Source of the DNA: an uncultured SAR116 cluster alpha proteobacterium
GTDB taxonomy: Bacteria; Pseudomonadota; Alphaproteobacteria; Puniceispirillales; Marisalimonadaceae
Length of the DNA: 37,826 bases
NCBI GenBank assembly: GCA_902618025.1
Contig: CACMYY010000014.1
Span: forward strand, 1-37,826
Direction of reading: 5' to 3'
Both the position numbers and the translations under genes were made by a program. Positions within the stretch are counted from its first letter, which is position 1, and each line of letters begins with the position of its first letter. Shown one piece after another: positions 24,914 to 34,066 of the stretch. The notes under the pieces are model-generated. The model was not told where the DNA came from. It ran no database searches and worked only from the letters and a program-made list of their open reading frames with translations.

Positions 24914-26503
24914 TTATTTACAATTTAAATATGTTGCTATTGTTCTTTCATCAGTTCTTGGAGTATAGCTACAAGAAGATTTTGCAGCCCAAGTATTCAT
25001 TTGATAATGAATTGGAATAACACCATAGTTTTTACCAACTGCCACCTCGGTAGCTTCAGCTAAAAGTTTACCTCTGGCATCTGAATCAACTGTTCCAAGT
25101 GCCTTTTGAATCAGCTTATCAACAACTGGATCAGAATGTCTTCCTCTATTCGCTCTACCCATACCAATAGATTTGTCATAAGTATGTAATAAAGCTCTTA
25201 ATGGAGATGATGCTTCCCCAGAACCAGCACCCCAACCGAGGACCATAAAACTAAATTCAGGGCTCTTATTTGGGCCACCTCTTGATGCTCTTTTGAAGTA
25301 AACAGCTTTTGGCATTGTTTCAACTTTTGCTTTAATACCTATCCTTGAGAACATCTGTGCAAGTGCCTCTGCAATTTTTGCATCATTTATGTATCTATCA
25401 TTTGGACCATGAATGGTCATTTCAAAACCGTTTCCATAACCAGCATCTGCTAATAACTTTTTTGCAGCTTCTGGATCATATGGATCTGGTTTCATTTGAT
25501 CTGAGACACCATGGAAACCTGCTGGTAATAATTGGCCTGCCTTTACAGCAATACCTTCCATCACTTTTGAAACCATTGCATCACGATTAATTGCTAAAGA
25601 AAGAGCTTTTCTTACCCTGACATCCATTAGAGGGTTTTTAATTTTACCACCACCTATTGCTGTAATATGAGGTGAATCCTCTCTAAATTGGTCCATATGA
25701 AGATAGATCACTCTATTAGAAGATCCGCTATTTAACTTAATAGTTGGATTTTTTTTCATTTTTGCAACATTTAAAGGAGGTACATTATCTATAAAATCTA
25801 CATCCTTAGCTAATAGTGCTGCAATTCTTGCAGGACCAGATTTAATTGGCTTAAATAAAATATTTTTGTATTTAGGCGCTCCAGTACCTGCACCATGATA
25901 ATTTTCGTTAGCTTTTAATACTATTTTATCTCCTGGCACCCACTCTACAAACTTATAAGGACCAGTACCAATTGCTGCTTTACCACTATTATAGTCAGCT
26001 GTAGTTGCGCCTTCTCCATTTTTCTTTGATATAATTTTAACTGTCATAATATCGTTTGGCATCAAAGGATAGGGTTTCTTTGTTTTTATGTGAATTGTAT
26101 GACTATCAATTTTAATAAATTCCTTTCCCTTTAAATAAGTACCAAAACCTGATGGAGATTTTGGAACATTTTGTGCTCTTTGAGCCGTAAAGAGAACATC
26201 ATCTGCAGTAAAATCACTTCCGTCATGAAACTTTACACCTTTTCTGAGCTTAAATTCCCAAGTGGTGTCATTGATAGGTTTCCACGAAGTAGCTAAATCT
26301 GGATAATGTTGTTGGTTTTCGTCTGACCCAACTAATGTCCCATAAATATGGGTTGCAAATGCATTATTTGGACCAAGATTATGATAATGTGGATCAATAG
26401 AGCTGGGCTCTGATTTCAATCCAACAGTAAGGTCTTTTGCCAATGCAAGACTTGATAAAAGACAACTTATCAAAATAATAAAAAGTCTGTTGATTAATTT
26501 CAT
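24914..26503 (-). CDS. Peptide-type ABC transporter periplasmic substrate-binding protein (SBP family 5, DppA/OppA type)
   Basis: A periplasmic receptor for peptides or related solutes. The signal peptide covers residues 1-22 (ends LSSLALA, then KDLTVG). Family-5 features follow: LKSEPSSIDPHYHN, WEFKLRKGVKFHDGSDFTA, GTGPYKFVEWVPGD, and VRKALSLAINRDAMV in the second lobe. There is no lipobox, so it is soluble rather than lipid-anchored. Two cysteines near the C terminus (SSCSYT and YLNCK) could form a disulfide. AGGAGAG before the ATG is a strong ribosome binding site, fitting high expression. It heads the dppABC operon. Confidence 0.94.
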   Translation of the reverse strand: MKLINRLFIILISCLLSSLALAKDLTVGLKSEPSSIDPHYHNLGPNNAFATHIYGTLVGSDENQQHYPDLATSWKPINDTTWEFKLRKGVKFHDGSDFTADDVLFTAQRAQNVPKSPSGFGTYLKGKEFIKIDSHTIHIKTKKPYPLMPNDIMTVKIISKKNGEGATTADYNSGKAAIGTGPYKFVEWVPGDKIVLKANENYHGAGTGAPKYKNILFKPIKSGPARIAALLAKDVDFIDNVPPLNVAKMKKNPTIKLNSGSSNRVIYLHMDQFREDSPHITAIGGGKIKNPLMDVRVRKALSLAINRDAMVSKVMEGIAVKAGQLLPAGFHGVSDQMKPDPYDPEAAKKLLADAGYGNGFEMTIHGPNDRYINDAKIAEALAQMFSRIGIKAKVETMPKAVYFKRASRGGPNKSPEFSFMVLGWGAGSGEASSPLRALLHTYDKSIGMGRANRGRHSDPVVDKLIQKALGTVDSDARGKLLAEATEVAVGKNYGVIPIHYQMNTWAAKSSCSYTPRTDERTIATYLNCK

Positions 26504-26635
26504 TTTACTCTCCTAAAATATCCTTAAAAAAAACATTGAATTAAAAATAACATAGAGTCAAAAGATAAAATAAATTTATATAATTAAATTTTTTTTTGTT
26601 TTTTTTGTTATGAAAAGTAATTACAGGAGGAGACA

Positions 26636-27463
26636 TTGAACCACTTAGAAATTTTGAAAAAACTTCCCAAATTACAAATATTTAGTGATAAAGAATATAA
26701 TTTAAACACATCTTTTAGGATCAATAAATTTGATGATAATATACCAATTGTGTTCTTGCATGGTTTTAACGGGAATAGCAAAAGTTGGGCTTTTCAATTT
26801 TTACATTTTAGAGATAAAAGGTCAGTAATTGCAATAGACGCACCTGGTTTTGGAAAATCAGATGCTGCGGATTTAAATATGTTTGAGATTGCAAAGCTAG
26901 TGAATAACTTACTAACAAATTTAGGAATTAAGAAATTTGACTTAGTAGGTCACTCGATGGGTGGCATGTTAGCTCAAATTGTTTCAGCTGATTTTTCCAA
27001 TAGTGTAAATAAATTAGTTTTGTCATGTACTCATAAAGGTTACGCATTACCGCCTCAGAGCCCTCTAAGGAAACCCTATAGTCAAAGACTTGAAGAAAGA
27101 AAAAAGTTGTCTAATGAAGAATTTGGTAAATTAAGAATTAAAAAGATGTTGCCTGAATTAAAAGATAAAGAAATATTCAGTTTCTTATCTATTATTAGTG
27201 AAGAAATTACAGAAGGTTCCATAATGTCAGGTGGAATGGCTATGCAAACACTTGATACTTCAACTAGTTTGTTAAAAGTTAATCAACCATGTCTTATATT
27301 AAAAGGTTCAAAAGATATTGTTGTATCAAACGAGCGTTCTAATAGATTACAACAATCATTACCTCATGCAAAAGTATTAGAGCTTTCAAATGTTGGTCAC
27401 GCCCCATATTGTGAAAACTCATCTGACTTTAACGAAGCTATAGAAACTTTTTTTAATTCATGA
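26636..27463 (+). CDS. Alpha/beta hydrolase fold protein
   Basis: A soluble serine hydrolase. The oxyanion-hole segment VFLHGFNGNS (39-48), nucleophile elbow GHSMGG (Ser107), acid Asp227 (LKGSKDIVV) and base His255 (NVGHAPYCE) form a complete triad. The 275-residue length is typical for esterases, lactonases and C-C hydrolases of this fold. The start is TTG, strongly supported by AGGAGG at 26625-26630. It overlaps the downstream MFS gene by ATGA, so the hydrolase and a transporter are made together. The substrate is unknown. Confidence 0.88.
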   Translation: MNHLEILKKLPKLQIFSDKEYNLNTSFRINKFDDNIPIVFLHGFNGNSKSWAFQFLHFRDKRSVIAIDAPGFGKSDAADLNMFEIAKLVNNLLTNLGIKKFDLVGHSMGGMLAQIVSADFSNSVNKLVLSCTHKGYALPPQSPLRKPYSQRLEERKKLSNEEFGKLRIKKMLPELKDKEIFSFLSIISEEITEGSIMSGGMAMQTLDTSTSLLKVNQPCLILKGSKDIVVSNERSNRLQQSLPHAKVLELSNVGHAPYCENSSDFNEAIETFFNS

Positions 27464-28662
27464 ATGCCTTATCAAATAGATCATTTAGCTTATATTTTTT
27501 TAGTAATACGGTTTCTCTTTTTGGGCTCTGGATACAAAAAATTGGTGTTGGTTGGCTTACTTGGGAAATTACACAGTCTACATTTTGGACAAGTTTTGTA
27601 ACCTTAGCTCTTATGGCACCTGCAGGAGTATTAGGACCATTTTTTGCTGTATTTGCAGAAAATTGGAATATGAGGATAGCAAGTGTAATATTAAAAATAT
27701 TAATGTTTTTAATTGGAATTTTAATTTGGTTCTTACAATATTTAGATCAACACACACTATTTACTTTAGCTTTTTTATCTATTTTACAAGGTTTACTAAG
27801 TGCTTGTTATCACCCTGTAAGATTGGTTTTTGTCTCTATTGTTGTTCCAAAAAATTTACTTTCTAGTGCTGTAGGTCTAAATTCTGCTTCCTTTAATGGA
27901 TCAAGAGTTGTTGGTCCTGCTTTTGCTGGAGGATTGATAGCTTTTTTTAATCTTGAAGTAACTTTTTTGATTGCTGCATTAACTTATGTTCCATTGATTC
28001 CAGTCTTAATTTATATGCCCTTAAGAACAAGGATTAAGAAAGAAGTTTTACAAGGAAATTTTTTTCATAGATTTTTAGAAGGTGGAAAATTTGCGGTAAG
28101 GACCCCCATTATTCTAAAAGGTTTATTTGTTGTTTTTGTAAGCGCCTTTTTTGTCAGAGGGATGCTTGAAATTCAACCAACAATTGCAGGAGAAATATTA
28201 AAACAAGGGAGTTTTGGATTATCTTTAATTACAACTACTGCGGGTATTGGGGCCTTATTGGCGTCAATTTGGATAGGTTTTAGAAATAGTAATAAAAGTA
28301 AAATTGAAACTAAATTAGTATCAATGTTAATGCTTGGTCTGATAATAAGCTGCATTATTGGCTTTATTTCAGAAGTTTACACAATGTCCATATTTTTTAC
28401 AGTTGTCGGTTTTACTACAACTGCAGTTGGTATTGGAACTCAAACAATTATCCAATTAGAAGTAGAAGAAGTTTATAGGGCTAGAGTCTTAACTTGGTGG
28501 TCAAGTATTTCTTTTGGATCATTAACAGTTGGAGGTATAATTTTAGGATTTGTGGGTGAATTCACTCCTTTAAGTAATGGTATTATAATAATGCCAATTA
28601 TTGGTTATTTCATATTTAAATTGATTCTATACTTTAAATTTAAAAATAATTTATTTAATTGA
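27460..28662 (+). CDS. MFS transporter of the EntS/MFS_3 type (probable exporter)
   Basis: A 400-residue inner-membrane protein with about 12 hydrophobic helices. The N terminus (RSFSLYFFSNTVSLFGLWIQ, then GVGWLTWEIT) is characteristic of the MFS_3 group that includes EntS-like exporters, and SACYHPVRLVFVSIVV and VGLNSASFNGSRVVGPAFAG are conserved loop segments. It is translationally coupled to the alpha/beta hydrolase. Its 3' end overlaps the convergent EamA gene by 12 bases. Export of a small molecule is likely by family; no substrate can be assigned. Confidence 0.87.
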   Translation: MNALSNRSFSLYFFSNTVSLFGLWIQKIGVGWLTWEITQSTFWTSFVTLALMAPAGVLGPFFAVFAENWNMRIASVILKILMFLIGILIWFLQYLDQHTLFTLAFLSILQGLLSACYHPVRLVFVSIVVPKNLLSSAVGLNSASFNGSRVVGPAFAGGLIAFFNLEVTFLIAALTYVPLIPVLIYMPLRTRIKKEVLQGNFFHRFLEGGKFAVRTPIILKGLFVVFVSAFFVRGMLEIQPTIAGEILKQGSFGLSLITTTAGIGALLASIWIGFRNSNKSKIETKLVSMLMLGLIISCIIGFISEVYTMSIFFTVVGFTTTAVGIGTQTIIQLEVEEVYRARVLTWWSSISFGSLTVGGIILGFVGEFTPLSNGIIIMPIIGYFIFKLILYFKFKNNLFN

Positions 28663-29538
28663 TTTTATTTTAGCCTCTCTTTTGAAGATATATATACCTG
28701 AAATTGTTATAATAAATCCTCCTACAATTGTAGAAATTATTGGATTCGAGTTCCATATCAAGTAATCAAAAATAATTGCCCATACAATTCCTGTATAATT
28801 AAATGGACTTACGATTGAAGCAGGAGCTTTTTGTAATGCGTAAGTCATTAACAATTGTGTCAAAAAAGCTGACACACCCAATCCAATAAATAATAAAATA
28901 ACTCTCAATGAAGGTTCTTTCCACAAAAATGGTTGAAAAAAAGAAGTTATAATAAAACTCACTAACATAAAGTAAAAGACTGTTTTTACTGGATGTTCAG
29001 TTGTCCCTAGTAATCTTAAAAAAATAATGGTAGTAGACCACATTAAAGTGCCAATTAAGGCATAAATTGAAGCAATAGCTATGGAGCCAGTTGGGTTTAT
29101 TGCAATTACTACTCCACCAAATCCAATTAAAATGGCCAACCATCTTCGCCACCCTATTATTTCATTGAGAAAGATTATTGCAAAAATACATGAAAAAATT
29201 GGTACTGCTTGAGATATTACTGTGACATCTGCAACAGGTAGTCTTTGAAAGGCTAAAAAAAACATTATGTTACCAGTAAGTCCCGCTAAGCTTCTAAAGA
29301 AATGAAGATAAGGCTTATTTGTTTTTAAAAATTTTATGCCTCCTAGCTTGTAAATTAGAGGTAATAAAAGAATTATTACAACCATGGCTCTTGCAAATGT
29401 AATCTGTACAGCATGATATTCAATACCTACTAATTTAGCTTGAACGCTCATAATAGTTACGCAAAATACAGCCAAAATCATTGCTAGGATGGCTTTTAAA
29501 TTATTAGAAGTATTTTTATAAATGGTTACTAAATTCAA
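28651..29538 (-). CDS. EamA/DMT superfamily transporter
   Basis: A ten-helix inner-membrane protein of the drug/metabolite transporter superfamily, with two EamA repeats (about 17-145 and 155-290). The segment FARAMVVIILLLPLIY and the LPVADVTVISQAVPIFSCIF stretch are typical of the first repeat, and YALQKAPASIVSPFNYTGIV of the second. The start is TTG at 29538, six bases after the stop of the upstream MFS gene, so translation is probably coupled. Function within the superfamily (amino acid, nucleotide-sugar or metabolite export) is open. Confidence 0.88.
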   Translation of the reverse strand: MNLVTIYKNTSNNLKAILAMILAVFCVTIMSVQAKLVGIEYHAVQITFARAMVVIILLLPLIYKLGGIKFLKTNKPYLHFFRSLAGLTGNIMFFLAFQRLPVADVTVISQAVPIFSCIFAIIFLNEIIGWRRWLAILIGFGGVVIAINPTGSIAIASIYALIGTLMWSTTIIFLRLLGTTEHPVKTVFYFMLVSFIITSFFQPFLWKEPSLRVILLFIGLGVSAFLTQLLMTYALQKAPASIVSPFNYTGIVWAIIFDYLIWNSNPIISTIVGGFIITISGIYIFKREAKIKSIK

Positions 29539-29544
29539 TTTAAT

Positions 29545-30822
29545 TTATTTCTTCATTTCTGTAAGTTTTTTACTTTCTCTTAAAAAGAAAAAACATAAAA
29601 ATGCTGAGAAAAAAGGATATAATGCAGAAAGTCTTATAGTTGTAATTAAGTCATAACCAAGATCCATTGATATTGCGAACGGCATTGCGCCTATTGATGC
29701 ACCTACAACTAATATCATTTGACCCGTGCCTTGAATACTACCAACATGTAGTCTTCCAAAATACCTTGGCCAGATATAGCCAAATAAAGATAAATTAAAT
29801 CCATTATTAATTCCAAAAATGATCGCGTAAATCATGGAAAAGGTAGAATCACTTGCAAAGGTTATGGATAATAGTGATGCAGTGGTTATTAATAATGCAA
29901 CACCAATAATATTATGAGTTTCAAATCTGTCTAAAATTTTACCTGCAATAGGAATAAAGATTATCATCGAAACCATTGTTGGTATGAATAAAGCAGCTGC
30001 AGTGCTACTTGCCATTCCAAAGTATTGACTTAAAATTGTAACTTGAAAAAAATGAAGCGCAGTTATTAATGAAGATATAGAAAAAAATGAGAACGCAAGT
30101 ATATAGAAGCTTTTTTCCTTAAGGGCTTCTTCAAGATTGAGACCAAAAATTTTTTCATTATTTTTACTTTCTTTATAATTTTCTAAAATTCCATCTGGTT
30201 TAATGCTTACATCTTCAGGTTTATCTATTGCTAAGAAAATTAGTGGTGGTAACATAATCAACCATGTAGATAAACCTAGAATAACCCATGCCATTCTCCA
30301 TCCGTAATTTGAAATTAAAAAGTCAGAGATATATGGATGTAAACCCATAGAAATAGCAAACCCTAAACCCATTAATCCAAGTGCAAATCCTCTTTTCTTA
30401 TCAAACCACTGAGTTATAATATTAGCAGAACCAAGCATTAGTGAGCCTTGCCCAAAAAATCTTAAAAATCCAAATGCGATTGCCAACATTAGAAAGTTTG
30501 ATGCAGCTCCAAAAATCATACATCCAATTCCAAGGAGTAAGACCGTATATATTAAAATTTTTCTTGGTCCGTATTTGTCAACTAATTTTCCCATTTTTGG
30601 CAATAGAAAAGCAGCAAATAAAGTTGCTATCATATAAGCAGTAGTAATTGATGTACTGGAAATTTTAAGATCTTGAGAAATTACTGGTATAAAAGGACTA
30701 AAGGTATGAGACTGTCCTGCTCCACTCGTAAAAATACCAAGACTCCCGATTCCAACAATTACCCAGCCGTAGAAGAATTTGTCTTTTGTAGCTTCGAAAA
30801 ATTTTTTGTTAACAAGAAACAT
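29545..30822 (-). CDS. MFS transporter, OFA/monocarboxylate-like
   Basis: A 12-helix inner-membrane permease of 425 residues. FFYGWVIVGIGSLGIFTSG near the N terminus and the loop motif GKLVDKYGPRKILI (about 78-91) resemble the OFA and monocarboxylate branch. The long charged central loop (about 205-235) separates the two halves. The gene lies 48 bases after the DUF1932-type dehydrogenase and six bases before the EamA gene in a minus-strand run. A carboxylate substrate is suggested by family only. Confidence 0.87.
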   Translation of the reverse strand: MFLVNKKFFEATKDKFFYGWVIVGIGSLGIFTSGAGQSHTFSPFIPVISQDLKISSTSITTAYMIATLFAAFLLPKMGKLVDKYGPRKILIYTVLLLGIGCMIFGAASNFLMLAIAFGFLRFFGQGSLMLGSANIITQWFDKKRGFALGLMGLGFAISMGLHPYISDFLISNYGWRMAWVILGLSTWLIMLPPLIFLAIDKPEDVSIKPDGILENYKESKNNEKIFGLNLEEALKEKSFYILAFSFFSISSLITALHFFQVTILSQYFGMASSTAAALFIPTMVSMIIFIPIAGKILDRFETHNIIGVALLITTASLLSITFASDSTFSMIYAIIFGINNGFNLSLFGYIWPRYFGRLHVGSIQGTGQMILVVGASIGAMPFAISMDLGYDLITTIRLSALYPFFSAFLCFFFLRESKKLTEMKK

Positions 30823-30870
30823 GTTAATGATTTACTTCATTTGTTAACTAATTTACAAGTGTTTTATATT

Positions 30871-31752
30871 TTATTTTTTAATTGCATTTACGAACATATC
30901 AAGAACATCATTCAAAGATCTTGTTTCATCGACTGTTTCTCTAGTCTCTCTAGCAATTGGTGTTTTATTTGCTAGTGACATAATATCGGCTGCACCTTCG
31001 TGGAATTTTGAGGTAACTCCAGCATCAGAAAAAGTATTAGCAATTTCAAACATTTCTCCCTCCCATCTTGCTGCATCAAGAGGAATTCTTGGAACCATCC
31101 TTTCCATTGCTGATAATATATCAGGTTTGCTATATTCCAATTCAGCAAAATATTCAGAAGTAAGACCAAGTTTGTGAGCAGTTGTCAAAACTGCTGCATG
31201 AAGTGCAAAAGTTCCTTTTGTTGCGCTAGCATAAACCATTTTCATTGCAGAAGCTTTACCTATTTCTATACCTAAATCTTTTATTATAAATCCTTTGTTG
31301 TGGAGTAATTTAACTGGTTGAGTATTAGGTCCAGATATATACAACCTTGTTTGTCCATTTTCTACAATCGGATTAAACCCAATAATACCACCATCTATAA
31401 AATTACAAAACTTAGAAGATATTGAATCATTGATTTTTAAAGCTGTTTCAGGAGATACAGCATTACAATCAACATAAGTAATGTGTTTTTCTTTTTTTAA
31501 AATTACATCGTTGACTATTTTAGCTTGTTGAAGAGCAAATTCAGGAGGTAGTATTGATAATATGATATCAGAATTTTCAACAACATTTTCAATTGTACCT
31601 AAATCTTCAAAACCGGATAAATCAGCCAGTTTTTTAGTTCTAATACTTCTCTGACTTAAACAAGTTACAACTCTAAAATTATTATTTTTAAATGCTTTTC
31701 CGCATCCATGGCCCATATCTCCAGGCATTAATATTGCAATTGTTTTTGACAT
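30871..31752 (-). CDS. 6-phosphogluconate dehydrogenase-like NAD(P) oxidoreductase with DUF1932 C-terminal domain
   Basis: A Rossmann-fold dehydrogenase related to beta-hydroxyacid dehydrogenases. The dinucleotide-binding turn reads MPGDMGHGCG (9-18), a variant of the usual GxGxMG in which the first glycine is replaced by methionine. DIILSILPPEFALQQAK and the FIDGGIIGF segment follow. The C-terminal half, with KASAMKMVYASATKGTFALH, is the DUF1932 all-helical domain holding the conserved lysine near position 176. The gene starts 20 bases after rhodanese. Substrate unknown; a small hydroxy acid is likely by family. Confidence 0.82.
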   Translation of the reverse strand: MSKTIAILMPGDMGHGCGKAFKNNNFRVVTCLSQRSIRTKKLADLSGFEDLGTIENVVENSDIILSILPPEFALQQAKIVNDVILKKEKHITYVDCNAVSPETALKINDSISSKFCNFIDGGIIGFNPIVENGQTRLYISGPNTQPVKLLHNKGFIIKDLGIEIGKASAMKMVYASATKGTFALHAAVLTTAHKLGLTSEYFAELEYSKPDILSAMERMVPRIPLDAARWEGEMFEIANTFSDAGVTSKFHEGAADIMSLANKTPIARETRETVDETRSLNDVLDMFVNAIKK

Positions 31753-31772
31753 AAAATTTTAGAATAAATGTT

Positions 31773-32150
31773 TTAGTACTTTTTCATTGGGCCACCATTT
31801 TTTTCCCATTCTGGAATGCCTCCTACATTAAGAACATTTTTATACCCCATTTCTATAAGTGTCTTACCAGTTAAAGCAGCCTGGCCGCCAACTCCACAGA
31901 TAAGTATTATTTCCGCATCTTTTTTAAGGTTATTATTGTAGAGTGGAGTTGCCTCATCAGCGACAAACTCAATTAGTCCTCTTGGAATTTCTAGACCATC
32001 TAAAATTGTTCCTGTTTTTTTAATATCAGAACTATCTCGTACATCTATAAAAATTGCTGATTTTGATTTATGCTTTTCAATTGCTTCCTTTACATCAATT
32101 TTTTTCACAACTTCGTTAGCTTCTTGAAGGTAATCTTTTGCTGTTTTCAT
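31773..32150 (-). CDS. Rhodanese-like domain sulfurtransferase
   Basis: A single rhodanese domain of 125 residues. The signatures AIFIDVRDSSDI and the active-site loop ICGVGGQAALT (Cys85, numbered from ATG 32150) precede YKNVLNVGGIPEWEKNGGP. The ATG at 32150 is chosen over GTG 32162 because GTGGAG lies at the right distance upstream of the ATG. No signal peptide, so cytosolic. It probably transfers sulfane sulfur or detoxifies cyanide or sulfide. It is second in a minus-strand run that leads to the dehydrogenase and two permeases. Confidence 0.88.
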   Translation of the reverse strand: MKTAKDYLQEANEVVKKIDVKEAIEKHKSKSAIFIDVRDSSDIKKTGTILDGLEIPRGLIEFVADEATPLYNNNLKKDAEIILICGVGGQAALTGKTLIEMGYKNVLNVGGIPEWEKNGGPMKKY

Positions 32151-32168
32151 ATTTTTCTCCACTTTGTT

Positions 32169-32627
32169 TTAGTTCAACTGCCCTATAAATTGTGGTTGTG
32201 TAACCGCAGTCGTCATCCAACAATTTTTGCAATCTTTACTTACAGATGCTTTTTCTAAAAGCCATATTAAATTGTAGCGTTTATTATCGTATGCGTCTAC
32301 ATTAACTGAATATGCTGCTTTGTTTTTACTTTCTTCAATTAATCTAATATTGAATTTAGTTGAATTTAACAATATTTTATAAGATGTATCAGAAATCATT
32401 TTTTTGAAATTACCAAATGGTCCTGTATATCTCTTATTTTGTGGGTGTGCAAATAGCCAACATTGGTATATTCCAGAATTATTTTTTATTGAGTTTGTCT
32501 GAAGAGAGCTCATTTGAAGTTCAACAACTTCCACTGACGAAAATAAATCATTTGGCAAAACGTCGCTGATAGCCTTATTTATGTTGATTAAAATAAAAAG
32601 AAAAGAAGTAAAAAGAAATAATCGCAT
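32169..32627 (-). CDS. Secreted protein, DUF4864-like
   Basis: A 152-residue exported protein with a hydrophobic signal (MRLFLFTSFLFILININKAI). The core CWLFAHPQNKRYTGPFGNF, followed by KMISDTSYKILL and a LIWLLEKASV stretch, resembles the DUF4864 pattern as I recall it. Near the end KDCKNCWMTT holds two cysteines three residues apart that could form a redox or disulfide pair. The gene is the first of the minus-strand run and is divergent from the TPR gene across 68 bases. Function unknown; the family call is tentative. Confidence 0.6.
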   Translation of the reverse strand: MRLFLFTSFLFILININKAISDVLPNDLFSSVEVVELQMSSLQTNSIKNNSGIYQCWLFAHPQNKRYTGPFGNFKKMISDTSYKILLNSTKFNIRLIEESKNKAAYSVNVDAYDNKRYNLIWLLEKASVSKDCKNCWMTTAVTQPQFIGQLN

Positions 32628-32695
32628 GTTTATCCTAGAAAAATTTAAAGTAGTTTATATATAAGATTATATTTCTTATATTAAATGGAGTACTA

Positions 32696-33196
32696 ATGTT
32701 TTATCAAAACTTTTTCAAAAAATTCATAAAATTTTTTACAATGTTTTATTTAAGTCAATTACTAGTGGCATCCTCCTTTGCTGCTGGAGGCGGTGGAGAT
32801 GACAGTAAAAAGATGGATGTTAAATCAACTTATTACTATAAAGCGGTTAAATTAATTAATAAAAAATCATATGAAGCTGCTATAGATAATCTTATTAAGG
32901 CTGAAAAAACCAATAAAAAAGATGCAGACATATATAATTATTTAGGTTTCTCATACAGAAAAATGGGTAATCTTGATAAAGCTGCCAAATACTATGATAA
33001 AGCTCTTAAAATTTCTCCAAAGCACAAGGGTGCTCTTGAATATCAAGGAGAAATGTTTCTTACTCAAGGAAATTTGAAAAAAGCCGAAGCTAATCTAAAA
33101 AAACTCAAAAAAATATGTTTTCTTGGGTGTAAGGAAGAAAAAATGTTAAAAGAATCAATAATGAAGTATAATAAGGGTCAAAAGAGCTCATACTAA
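32696..33196 (+). CDS. Secreted tetratricopeptide-repeat protein
   Basis: A 166-residue exported protein. The N terminus has a basic segment, then a hydrophobic core (MFYLSQLLVASSFA) consistent with a Sec signal, and a glycine-rich start of the mature chain (AGGGGDDSK). Two or three TPR helices follow: YEAAIDNLIKAEK, IYNYLGFSYRKMGNLDKAAK, and ALKISPKHKGALEYQGEMFL. A C-terminal pair of cysteines (ICFLGCKEE) may form a disulfide. GGAG at 32687-32690 supports the ATG. TPR proteins scaffold other proteins; no partner is evident here. Confidence 0.83.
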   Translation: MFYQNFFKKFIKFFTMFYLSQLLVASSFAAGGGGDDSKKMDVKSTYYYKAVKLINKKSYEAAIDNLIKAEKTNKKDADIYNYLGFSYRKMGNLDKAAKYYDKALKISPKHKGALEYQGEMFLTQGNLKKAEANLKKLKKICFLGCKEEKMLKESIMKYNKGQKSSY

Positions 33197-33227
33197 ATAA
33201 TATATTTTACATAAGGGAAGATATATA

Positions 33228-34049
33228 ATGAAACAATTTGATGAATTATCTCTCTTAGAAATTGTTGATGAAGTTAAAGATGGAGATTTAATTGGAATTC
33301 CAGCAGATTATTCTGGGGTTCCAATGGAGTTCACAAAAGAACTAATAAAAAAGGGTGTAAAGGACTTAAAATTATATTGCCTTCCATTGACAACTATTCA
33401 AGGTGATATGTTAATAGGCAGTGGTTGCGTCTCTGAAGTTGAAGCAGCAGCTGTAACTTTAGGTGAATTTGGTTTAGCACCTAGATTTTCAGAAGCTGTA
33501 GAGTCAGGTAAAATAATTATAAAAGATTCTACATGTCCAGCATTACATGCCCAACTTCAAGCTACTGAAAAATCTGTTCCATTTATGCCTCTACGTGGAG
33601 TAATTGGCTCAGATATACAAAAATACAGAAAAGACTGGCAAATTATAGAAAATCCGATGAAATTTTCTGGTAACAAGAATGAACCAATCTTGTTACTTCC
33701 TGCAGTCCAATTAGATATATTAATATTTCATGCACCTTGCGTGGATAAAAATGGAAATATTCAAATTGGAAGGAGACGGGAATTAGCAACTCTTGCACAT
33801 GCCTCAAAAAATGTATTTGTTACAACTGAACGAATTCTGGATATTGATTTGTTTGATGATGAATTATCTGCTGCTACTTGTCTGCCGGCATTGTATATTG
33901 ATGGAATATCTGTTGTAAAAAATGGAGCTTGGCCATGTGCTTTGCCTGGAGTTTATGGTGCAGATAATGATGAAATTAAAAAGTACTCTATTGCTGCAAA
34001 GACACAAAAAGGCTTTGAGGATTACATGAAAAATTACTTATCTAATTAA
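33228..34049 (+). CDS. Family I CoA-transferase-like subunit A (GctA/IpdA-like)
   Basis: The alpha subunit of a two-subunit enzyme related to glutaconate CoA-transferase. Recognisable segments are IQGDMLIGSGCVSEVEAAAV, TLGEFGLAPRFSEAVESG, STCPALHAQLQATEKSVPFM followed by PLRGVIGSD, and GRRRELATLAHASKNVFVTT. The 273-residue length fits. An AAGGGAAG site precedes the ATG at 33228. Subunit B follows after 17 bases. The homologues form a conserved alphaproteobacterial pair whose real substrate is not known to me; in the related IpdAB the pair hydrolyses a CoA-linked ring instead of transferring CoA. Confidence 0.82.
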   Translation: MKQFDELSLLEIVDEVKDGDLIGIPADYSGVPMEFTKELIKKGVKDLKLYCLPLTTIQGDMLIGSGCVSEVEAAAVTLGEFGLAPRFSEAVESGKIIIKDSTCPALHAQLQATEKSVPFMPLRGVIGSDIQKYRKDWQIIENPMKFSGNKNEPILLLPAVQLDILIFHAPCVDKNGNIQIGRRRELATLAHASKNVFVTTERILDIDLFDDELSAATCLPALYIDGISVVKNGAWPCALPGVYGADNDEIKKYSIAAKTQKGFEDYMKNYLSN

Positions 34050-34066
34050 TTTAAAGGTTTAATTTT

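Noticed and set aside
25345-25590. Plus-strand open frame opposite the dppA-like gene
   Set aside because: His/Leu-rich antisense shadow within a well-supported binding-protein gene; no independent coding support.
27552-27866. Overlapping plus-strand frame inside the MFS exporter gene
   Set aside because: A +1 shadow of the MFS frame, rich in Cys, Tyr and Phe from AT-rich codons; no start context.
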